A DNA stretch of 6,084 nt from Erysipelotrichaceae bacterium. Its GTDB lineage: Bacteria > Bacillota_I > Bacilli_A > Erysipelotrichales > Erysipelotrichaceae. The number at the start of each line of letters is the position of its first letter. Within the stretch, counting starts at the first letter, position 1. Below, in pieces: positions 1-4,840 of the stretch. Location: the NCBI GenBank assembly GCA_021442745.1, contig JABUSI010000377.1, forward strand, positions 1 to 6,084, given 5' to 3'. The translations under genes were made by a program, and so were the position numbers. Below the pieces are notes generated by a model that worked only from the letters and a program-made list of their open reading frames with translations, was not told where the DNA came from and did no database searches.

Positions 1-159
1 TACGGCAAAACCACATCCGCCGCAGTTGTAACCCGGCATCATGGTATTTAACTTTTCCAGACGTTCGTCTTCTTTTACCGCAAACAATACGGATGCGATA
101 CCAAGAATCAAACCTAACACTGCGCCAATTCCTAATGTCAGCAAAATAGCGTTTAACAT
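1..159 (-). CDS. rnfB: RnfB, ion-translocating electron transport complex subunit B (N-terminal 53 residues, partial)
   Basis: This is the start of RnfB, the Fe-S subunit that passes electrons between ferredoxin and the membrane part of the Rnf complex. The minus-strand reading begins MLNAILLTLGIGAVLG. A single hydrophobic segment (about residues 3-27) is followed by a charged stretch (KEDERLEK) and then MMPGYNCGGCGF, the start of the conserved first 4Fe-4S motif of the family (Cys46 and Cys49 visible). The window ends after residue 53, so the third motif cysteine, expected at residue 54, lies just outside. The start is fixed by GGAGGAA at 174-168, eight bases upstream. It is the last visible gene of the rnfCDGEAB order, five bases after the small cysteine-rich ORF. 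The rest of the protein (Fe-S domain and ferredoxin-like repeats) is not visible, so completeness cannot be judged. Identification is strong because of both motif and position. Confidence 0.95.
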   Translation of the reverse strand, partial: MLNAILLTLGIGAVLGLILGIASVLFAVKEDERLEKLNTMMPGYNCGGCGFAV

Positions 160-164
160 GTTGC

Positions 165-347
165 TTATTCCTCCGTACTCATATGACTCGGATGCCGGCC
201 ACAGGACGTGATACCGCATCCGCTGCATGAATTCTGTATTTCTTCGCATCCCTCCGGTTCCGGAGTTTTTTTATTGAAGTAATACAGTACGGCATACAGG
301 GAACCCAGCGTTCCCAATACACCTAACAACCCTAAGACTTGTCGCAT
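165..347 (-). CDS. Small cysteine-rich single-pass membrane protein between rnfA and rnfB
   Basis: This 60-residue protein is not a canonical Rnf subunit, and I cannot name its family. Residues 3-24 form one hydrophobic helix ending in Tyr-Tyr-Phe, followed by Asn-Lys-Lys, which by the positive-inside rule suggests a cytoplasmic C-terminus. A short Pro/Glu linker (28-33) leads to Cys34, Cys41, Cys44 and Cys49, then His52 and His55. The segment CSGCGITSC has the C-x2-C-G-x3-C spacing of the first RnfB Fe-S motif. Small FeoB-associated cysteine-rich membrane proteins have a broadly similar plan and are an alternative. Its ATG overlaps the rnfA stop by one base (TAATG), and its end encodes the rnfB ribosome site. 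Its own ribosome site is weak (AGGT about nine bases upstream), so it probably depends on reinitiation after rnfA. That it is a real gene is likely from the packing. Metal or Fe-S binding is inference. Confidence 0.8.
   Translation of the reverse strand: MRQVLGLLGVLGTLGSLYAVLYYFNKKTPEPEGCEEIQNSCSGCGITSCGRHPSHMSTEE
168..174 (-). promoter_or_regulatory. Ribosome binding site of rnfB, inside the end of the small ORF
   Basis: The minus strand reads GGAGGAA eight bases before the rnfB ATG. The same bases encode the last glutamates of the upstream 60-residue protein (GAG GAA, then TAA), so translation of the small ORF runs through the rnfB initiation site. Coupling between the two genes is inference. 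Confidence 0.8.
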
Positions 348-922
348 TAGATCAGACCTGCAAGTCCGCTGAATGCCAATGCCATCAATCCGGCAGTAAT
401 CAAAGCCAGCGGATTACCTACAAAACTCTTCAACGGAGTAGAGGCATCCAGACGTTCCCGGATTGTTGAGAAAATGTAAAGAATCAACATAAATCCGACA
501 GAAACGCCGACACTGTTTACGATCGTATGTGCCAGGTCGTAACTGTTGGTAATGTTATCCAATGCTACGTACAATACCGCACAGTTTGTGGTAATCAACG
601 GCAGGAAGATACCCAGACTCTTATACAGGGAAGGGATAAACTTCTTTAAAAACAATTCCGTAAACTGTACAAAGCAGGCAATAACCAGAATGAACGTAAT
701 CAATTCCAGATATTCCAGTCCCAGCGGAACCAATGCCAGATAATACAGAGCGTAAGACAATAAGGATGCTCCCACGATAACAAACAATACCGCAAAACCC
801 ATACCCAAAGCCGAACTGCGGTTTTTACTTACACCCATGAACGGACACATACCTAAGAAGTGAGACAAGATAATGTTGTCAATCAGAACGGTTGACAAGA
901 ATAACGTTAACAAATCACCCAT
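347..922 (-). CDS. rnfA: RnfA, electron transport complex membrane subunit A
   Basis: RnfA is an integral membrane subunit of Rnf, homologous to NqrE of the Na+-pumping NADH:quinone reductase. With RnfE it forms the membrane core through which electrons cross. The 191 residues match the usual family length and are mostly hydrophobic, with about six membrane segments. Diagnostic features are the N-terminal DNIILSHFLGMCPFMGVS (Cys26) and ITTNCAVLYVAL (Cys114). In the family, this pair of half-membrane cysteines, with the equivalent pair in RnfE, ligates the intramembrane Fe-S centre. Cys83 is an additional cysteine. The start at 922 lies one base after the rnfE stop and has AAAGGAGG nine bases upstream. 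Its TAA shares a base with the ATG of the following small ORF. Nothing looks broken. Confidence 0.97.
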   Translation of the reverse strand: MGDLLTLFLSTVLIDNIILSHFLGMCPFMGVSKNRSSALGMGFAVLFVIVGASLLSYALYYLALVPLGLEYLELITFILVIACFVQFTELFLKKFIPSLYKSLGIFLPLITTNCAVLYVALDNITNSYDLAHTIVNSVGVSVGFMLILYIFSTIRERLDASTPLKSFVGNPLALITAGLMALAFSGLAGLI

Positions 923-923
923 A

Positions 924-1616
924 TTACTTTGCCTCCTTTGCGGCAGCTGCTGCAGCTGCTTTTGCTTCCTTGGCAGCCTGTGCTAACTTTGCCTCATGAT
1001 TCTGCTTGTAACCGGCAAACAATGCTGCCAGCAAGCCGAACGTTACGAATGCGCCTACCGGTTTACCGAACAGACCAATCGTAAATTGTTCCGGAATGAT
1101 CTTGATATCGAAGATGGTCTTCAATGTCAACGGGTTAGCGAAACTCCATCCGCCGGTTGACAAGAACTGACGGATTACGGAAATCGTAAAGATTGCTACG
1201 AAATATCCGGCACCCATGACACAGGCATCTTTAATAGAAGTCAATACATCATTCTTGGAAGCACACGCTTCGGCACGACCCAGAATGATACAGTTAACAA
1301 CAACCAGGGAAATAAAGGATCCCATGGATGCGTACAAACTCGGCATATACGCTTTGATAAACATTTCGGCAACGGATACCAGCGTTGCGATAATAACGAT
1401 ATATACCGGAATCCGGATTTCACCCGGAGTAATCTTTCGGATTAAACTGACCACGATATTGGAGAACAGCAATACCAGGAAAACCAATGCTGCCATACCG
1501 ACGGCGTTATCCAGACTGGTTGATACACCCAGAATACTACAGATACCTAAGTACAGGGAGAATACCGGGTTTTCAAGAATCAGACTTTGCAAAAAGCTAG
1601 GTTTCTTTTCTTCCAT
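924..1616 (-). CDS. rnfE: RnfE, electron transport complex membrane subunit E
   Basis: RnfE is the membrane partner of RnfA (homologue of NqrD), related to it in sequence and of inverted topology in the family. The 230 residues open with LILENPVFSLYLGICSILGV, the family signature with Cys26. A second signature, VVVNCIILGRAEACAS, carries Cys109. These two cysteines pair with Cys26 and Cys114 of RnfA around the intramembrane Fe-S centre in known Rnf/Nqr structures. About six membrane segments follow, and the NPLTLKTI and GLFGKPVGAFVTFG stretches near the end are typical. After the last helix (to about 203) comes an odd low-complexity tail rich in Ala, Lys and Glu (about 207-230), with a run of eight alanines. 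The start has a strong TAGGAGGG that overlaps the rnfG TAG stop, in a 12-base gap. Assignment is firm. The role of the tail is unknown. Confidence 0.97.
   Translation of the reverse strand: MEEKKPSFLQSLILENPVFSLYLGICSILGVSTSLDNAVGMAALVFLVLLFSNIVVSLIRKITPGEIRIPVYIVIIATLVSVAEMFIKAYMPSLYASMGSFISLVVVNCIILGRAEACASKNDVLTSIKDACVMGAGYFVAIFTISVIRQFLSTGGWSFANPLTLKTIFDIKIIPEQFTIGLFGKPVGAFVTFGLLAALFAGYKQNHEAKLAQAAKEAKAAAAAAAKEAK
932..939 (-). promoter_or_regulatory. Ribosome binding site of rnfA, encoded by the RnfE tail
   Basis: The minus strand reads AAAGGAGG nine bases before the rnfA ATG. These bases lie within the final Ala-Lys-Glu-Ala-Lys codons of rnfE (GCA AAG GAG GCA AAG), so the odd C-terminus of RnfE also serves as the initiation site for the next gene. 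Confidence 0.85.
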
Positions 1617-1628
1617 CTTCTTACCCTC

Positions 1629-2135
1629 CTACTTATAGTTGGCTTCATAATGAGCCGTAGCCGCATCAATACCCTTGATGACAGCTCTTGATGATACGGA
1701 TGCACCGGAAATGATATCAATGGATGCACCGATATCCTTACCCGTTACGGAAGAAACGAAATCCGCTTCCGCAACTTTGGAACCGATACCCTGCGTTTCA
1801 CCGCTGGACAATACGGTATAACCGGAAATCTTTCCGTCCGTACCGAACCCGATCATAAATTCGATGGAACCCTTACCGCCGAATCCGTCGGTTGACATCT
1901 GGTATACGTAACCTTCGTTTGCCTTATAGACGGATACGATCATACCCGTATCATCCGTAAAATCCAACTTTTCAAAATCGGAACCCGGATAAATGATTTC
2001 CAGATTCGCTTTTTCCGTTGCCGCCTTGTTTGCGGCAATCTGATCTTTCGTCATATCGTTCGCAAAAGTCAAAGCGCCTCCGGCGATTGCAGCAACCACT
2101 GCCAGGAAGAATGCCAAATAGAATGCTCTTTTCAT
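1629..2135 (-). CDS. rnfG: RnfG, FMN-carrying electron transport complex subunit G
   Basis: RnfG carries covalently bound FMN in an extracytoplasmic domain anchored by one N-terminal helix. The helix (about residues 4-25) is followed by a hydrophilic FMN-binding domain. Family signs are GKISGYTVLSSGETQGIGSK (101-120) and the ApbE target motif DIISGASVSS (140-149). FMN is normally joined by a phosphoester to the last residue of the S/T-G-A-T core. Here that residue is Ser146 (codon TCC). Ser is chemically able to accept the bond and is accepted in some flavinylated proteins, so the protein is probably functional. At 168 residues it is compact; the E. coli homologue RsxG is about 206. The start follows GGGAGGAA by seven bases, in a 14-base gap after rnfD. 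ApbE for its maturation is encoded divergently in this window. Confidence 0.96.
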   Translation of the reverse strand: MKRAFYLAFFLAVVAAIAGGALTFANDMTKDQIAANKAATEKANLEIIYPGSDFEKLDFTDDTGMIVSVYKANEGYVYQMSTDGFGGKGSIEFMIGFGTDGKISGYTVLSSGETQGIGSKVAEADFVSSVTGKDIGASIDIISGASVSSRAVIKGIDAATAHYEANYK

Positions 2136-2149
2136 AATGATTCCTCCCG

Positions 2150-3289
2150 TTATTCCGTAACTGTCATCGTTTCCACGACGGCAATGTTGTTATTTGCTGT
2201 AACGGCTGTTTCTGCCAGCTGATTCTTCTTTGCAATACCTACTCCGAACATCAGTGCACATCCTGCTAAGAATGTAACCACGGTAATCAGAGTATATTTC
2301 TTAATGTCCTTGTACTGGATACCGGAACAAACCCGTTCAATCCAAGGAACCAGCATATTCATCAATAAAATACTGTACAAAACACCTTCCGGTAAACTTC
2401 CTCTGACACGAATCAATACGGTCAGCAATGCCGCACCGATGGAGAAGACTACTTTACCCGCAAAGGTCGTCGGATTGGTTACCGGGTCGGTCAGCATGAA
2501 TACTGCACCGAATACCGCACCACCTGTCAACAGATGGAATACCGGATACCACATTCCCATGCCCAGTACGGCACCGTAAATCCAGGAAAACACAAAGATA
2601 GCACCCAGATAGAACGTCGGAATTCTCCAGTCGATACAATCCACAACGGACAATACGACACCGACAACCAGAAGCAGCAGTGCACAGGTTTCCCCGATGG
2701 AACCGTCGTAGAATCCGACTGCCAGTCCGCCTAAACCGCCGAACTGTGATAAGAATTGATTTGCGACGGCCGGATCACTCACTACCCATCCGAAACTGCC
2801 CGAAATCAAAGACGTCGGCGTTGCGCTGGTAACGATATCCGCTGCCCGGCTTGTTGAGAAATAAGAGAAAATAACGGCACATCCGGCAGCAGCAGGGTTA
2901 AAAATATTAGACCCGAATCCGCCGAATACCAGTTTACCGATTACAATCGCAAAGATGGTTCCGACAATAACCGGATAAATGGACATATTGATCGGCATCA
3001 TCATAACCAGGATGATTGCCGTAATCCATCCGAACGAAGATTTTACATACGCCACAGGTTCTGTCTTCAGCACCCATTTTGCCCATGCCAGTTCCGTCAG
3101 AATTGCCGTAGCCACACCGGCAGCCATCATCACACACAGATGAATGACGTTACCGATACCGTGCTGTACAGCCTGGTTCACAACAGAAAACGCAAACACT
3201 GCCAGCAATCCGCAGGACAATTCATTCATAATCTCCCTTGTACTGGAACCGCTATGGTAGTTTGGTGAAGGATTGAATACGAACTTCAT
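2150..3289 (-). CDS. rnfD: RnfD, FMN-carrying membrane subunit D
   Basis: RnfD (NqrB homologue) is the large polytopic subunit that binds FMN covalently and takes part in ion translocation. The protein has 379 residues and about nine or ten hydrophobic segments. Diagnostic features in order are: FVFNPSPNYHSGSSTREIM at the N-terminus; VFGGFGSNIFNPAAAGCAV (121-139); the flavinylation motif DIVTSATP (151-158), where Thr157 is the expected FMN-attachment residue; VGFYDGSIGE (191-200); WRIPTFYLG (221-229); and MLTDPVTNPTT (265-275). A hydrophilic tail of about 25 residues follows the last helix. The ATG shares one base with the rnfC TAA stop (TAATG), with AAAGGAGGT nine bases upstream. Unlike RnfG, it keeps the standard Thr at the FMN site. 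Confidence 0.97.
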   Translation of the reverse strand: MKFVFNPSPNYHSGSSTREIMNELSCGLLAVFAFSVVNQAVQHGIGNVIHLCVMMAAGVATAILTELAWAKWVLKTEPVAYVKSSFGWITAIILVMMMPINMSIYPVIVGTIFAIVIGKLVFGGFGSNIFNPAAAGCAVIFSYFSTSRAADIVTSATPTSLISGSFGWVVSDPAVANQFLSQFGGLGGLAVGFYDGSIGETCALLLLVVGVVLSVVDCIDWRIPTFYLGAIFVFSWIYGAVLGMGMWYPVFHLLTGGAVFGAVFMLTDPVTNPTTFAGKVVFSIGAALLTVLIRVRGSLPEGVLYSILLMNMLVPWIERVCSGIQYKDIKKYTLITVVTFLAGCALMFGVGIAKKNQLAETAVTANNNIAVVETMTVTE

Positions 3290-4599
3290 TATTTCTTACC
3301 TCCTTTTTTCTTTGGAGCAGCCATGAAGGTCGCTTTTGCCTTACGAATACCTTCCGTAACCTGAATATGGCTCGGACAAACGTAAGTACACATACCGCAT
3401 TCGATACAAGACATAACGCTTAACTGTTCCAGCATATCCACGTCCTTGATCTTGTTGGCGGTATTGATCCGTACCGGCTGCAAACCGGACGGACAGTAGT
3501 CTACACACCGGCCGCAACGCAAGCATCCCAGTGTTTCCGTCGGTTCATACTTCAGAACCGTAACGGCATTCATATACGGATGAACCACAAACTTATCCAT
3601 CGGAATGGTACGACCCATCATCGGCCCACCGGCGATCAGATAACATTCTTCGGTATTGAATCCGCCTAATTCCGCAATGATATCCCCGACCGGAACACCA
3701 ACCGGAACCAATACGTTAGCCGGATGATTCAATGCTTCCCCGGAGAACGTAACATACTTATCGACAATCGGTTCCCCCGTTGTCAGACACTTCGCAAACG
3801 CAATTGCCGTTGTGGCATTGTCCACAACGATACCGACTTCGGAAGGCAGCTTTTCATACCGGACGTTGCATACCTGGTAAACCAGAGTACGTTCCCAACC
3901 CATCGGGTAAACATCCGGAACGGCGCACAGTTCCACGCCTTCGACATCCTTCAGCGCGTTCTGTACCTGCTCAATCAATTCTTTCTTGGATTCCTTGATG
4001 GCGATGACAGCCTTTGTGGCACCGCACATCTTCTTCATCGTCTTCGTACCCTTGATCAACAGATCGGTATGCAATTCGATAGCCCGGTAATCGGCGGTAA
4101 TGTACGGTTCACATTCGACACCGTTGATAATCAAGGTATGAATCCCTTTTACTCCCTTGTATTTCACATACGTCGGGAATCCGGCACCTCCGCATCCGAC
4201 CAAACCCATGTTTGTCATGAACGTAACCAGTTCATCAACAGTAGCGGTTTCCGGATCCAACGGTTCCATATCAAACTTCTTTTCATATAATCCGTCATTC
4301 TCGATGACCAGATGTTCCATCAGTTTGCAGCAGCTGTGCATTCTCTTTTCTTTTCCTGCAACAGTTCCCGAAACACTGGAAAACAGTGGTACCGTAAAAT
4401 GATCGTTACGTACTGCAATCTTCTGACCGACATACACATGATCCCCTTCGTTAACCAGAACGTCCACTTTCACGGAGTTCATATTAACCAAAGGAATATA
4501 AACCTTTTTACCGGCAGCAATCTTAACTAATTCTGTATGGTTTGTAAGGTCTTTTCTGCCATCTACATGCAGACGCATAGCACCTGTAAATAACGACAT
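3289..4599 (-). CDS. rnfC: RnfC, NADH/flavin and 2x[4Fe-4S] electron transport complex subunit C
   Basis: RnfC is the peripheral cytoplasmic subunit that exchanges electrons with NAD(H). In order (436-residue numbering): an N-terminal barrel-like domain ending near VNEGDHVYVGQKI (about 49-61) and SVSGTV; the flavin/NADH segment GLVGCGGAGFPTYVK (132-146); NGVECEPYITADYR (159-172); a SLBB-like region around LVPVGVPVGDIIAELGG; and two ferredoxin clusters, Cys359-362-365-369 and Cys398-401-404-408. The tail is KKKGGKK. The family motif near YPQGGEK reads YPMGWER, and the usual GGIHP at the N-terminus reads MRLHVDGRK, so this is a divergent member. Two in-frame ATGs are possible. I chose MSLFTG at 4599 because AAAGGGG lies eight bases before it and because the predicted transcript begins near 4624. 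Starting at 4617 would add MKGDKI. It is the first gene of the operon. Confidence 0.95.
   Translation of the reverse strand: MSLFTGAMRLHVDGRKDLTNHTELVKIAAGKKVYIPLVNMNSVKVDVLVNEGDHVYVGQKIAVRNDHFTVPLFSSVSGTVAGKEKRMHSCCKLMEHLVIENDGLYEKKFDMEPLDPETATVDELVTFMTNMGLVGCGGAGFPTYVKYKGVKGIHTLIINGVECEPYITADYRAIELHTDLLIKGTKTMKKMCGATKAVIAIKESKKELIEQVQNALKDVEGVELCAVPDVYPMGWERTLVYQVCNVRYEKLPSEVGIVVDNATTAIAFAKCLTTGEPIVDKYVTFSGEALNHPANVLVPVGVPVGDIIAELGGFNTEECYLIAGGPMMGRTIPMDKFVVHPYMNAVTVLKYEPTETLGCLRCGRCVDYCPSGLQPVRINTANKIKDVDMLEQLSVMSCIECGMCTYVCPSHIQVTEGIRKAKATFMAAPKKKGGKK
3298..3306 (-). promoter_or_regulatory. Ribosome binding site of rnfD, encoded by the RnfC lysine/glycine tail
   Basis: The minus strand reads AAAGGAGGT nine bases before the rnfD ATG. 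It is formed by the AAA GGA GGT codons (Lys-Gly-Gly) at the end of rnfC, so the C-terminal KKKGGKK doubles as a near-perfect Shine-Dalgarno site. Confidence 0.85.
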
Positions 4600-4605
4600 G
4601 ATTTT

Positions 4606-4614
4606 ATCCCCTTT
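4606..4614 (-). promoter_or_regulatory. Ribosome binding site deciding the rnfC start
   Basis: The minus strand reads AAAGGGGAT, with the G run ending eight bases before the ATG at 4599. It lies inside the short extension created by the alternative ATG at 4617. That upstream ATG has an AAGGAA only about three bases away and almost at the predicted transcript 5' end, so the downstream start is preferred. Confidence 0.7.
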
Positions 4615-4630
4615 CATTATTTCCTTATGT

Positions 4631-4639
4631 ATTATACCA
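4631..4639 (-). promoter_or_regulatory. Extended -10 promoter for the rnf operon
   Basis: The minus strand reads TGGTATAAT, an exact consensus -10 with the TG extension. No good -35 is seen at 17 bases (TCAAAA, 4659-4654), which an extended -10 can tolerate. Transcription would begin near 4624, giving a leader of about 25 bases before the rnfC ATG at 4599. Additional promoters further upstream near 4750-4795 cannot be excluded. Confidence 0.7.
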
Positions 4640-4747
4640 TTTTCAAATCTTGATTTTGACTGTCGGTGCTCACTTTTTTAGGGGAAAATGACAGTTTTTT
4701 TCCTTTTCCCGATATGCCATATTGTTTTTCCGCTAAATACCGTTTAA

Positions 4748-4765
4748 TTGTGAAATTATTAACCT
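4748..4765. promoter_or_regulatory. Rex-like operator, site 1
   Basis: The plus strand reads TTGTGAA-ATTA-TTAACCT. This fits the 18-base Rex operator pattern of Bacillota (TTGTTAA or TTGTGAA, four free bases, TTAACAA or TTCACAA). The left half is exact and five of seven bases match in the right half. Rex is a repressor released from DNA by NADH, so a site here would tie rnf and apbE expression to the NADH/NAD+ ratio. No Rex gene is visible in the window. Confidence 0.5.
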
Positions 4766-4777
4766 TTTATTCATTTT

Positions 4778-4795
4778 TTGTTCAGATTTTCACAA
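4778..4795. promoter_or_regulatory. Rex-like operator, site 2
   Basis: The plus strand reads TTGTTCA-GATT-TTCACAA. The right half is an exact Rex half-site and the left half differs by one base from TTGTTAA. Five of seven arm positions are symmetric. It begins exactly 30 bases after site 1, about three helical turns, and ends one base before the -35-like TTGAGA of apbE, a suitable place for repression. The assignment rests on consensus similarity and the redox function of the neighbouring genes. Confidence 0.55.
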
Positions 4796-4796
4796 T

Positions 4797-4823
4797 TTGA
4801 GACCGTACTTTTTATGCTATACT
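4797..4823 (+). promoter_or_regulatory. apbE promoter, -35-like box and extended -10
   Basis: TTGAGA (4797-4802) and TGCTATACT (4815-4823, extended -10 with TATACT) are separated by 15 bases, a short spacer that the TG extension can compensate. Transcription would begin near 4830, only about 11 bases before the ATG at 4841. This argues against the longer open frame starting at 4778, whose ATG lies upstream of the promoter. Confidence 0.6.
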
Positions 4824-4830
4824 TATACAC

Positions 4831-4836
4831 GGTGAT
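4831..4836 (+). promoter_or_regulatory. Ribosome binding site supporting the apbE start at 4841
   Basis: GGTGAT, four bases before the ATG, is a moderate Shine-Dalgarno site sitting almost at the predicted 5' end of the transcript. The start it serves gives an intact lipoprotein signal peptide. Confidence 0.5.
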
Positions 4837-4840
4837 ATAC

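Noticed and set aside
1216..1638. 140-codon open frame on the plus strand
   Set aside because: Antisense to rnfE, with no ribosome site or family resemblance; a product of rnfE codon use.
3724..4290. 188-codon open frame on the plus strand
   Set aside because: It lies entirely antisense to rnfC, which has complete family motifs. The translation has no recognisable domain, so it is a shadow frame.
4659..4695. Inverted repeat ACTGTC / GACAGT upstream of the rnfC promoter
   Set aside because: Six pairs separated by 25 bases with no matching known operator; too weak to call.
4681..4710. Inverted repeat GGGAAAA / TTTTCCC with a 15-base loop in the divergent region
   Set aside because: Only seven pairs, a long loop and an A/T-rich setting. 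It is not placed as a terminator or attenuator for either gene, so chance is likely.
4778..4840. N-terminal extension of apbE from the ATG at 4778
   Set aside because: It would precede an intact lipoprotein signal, overlaps a Rex-like site and the promoter, and has no ribosome site.
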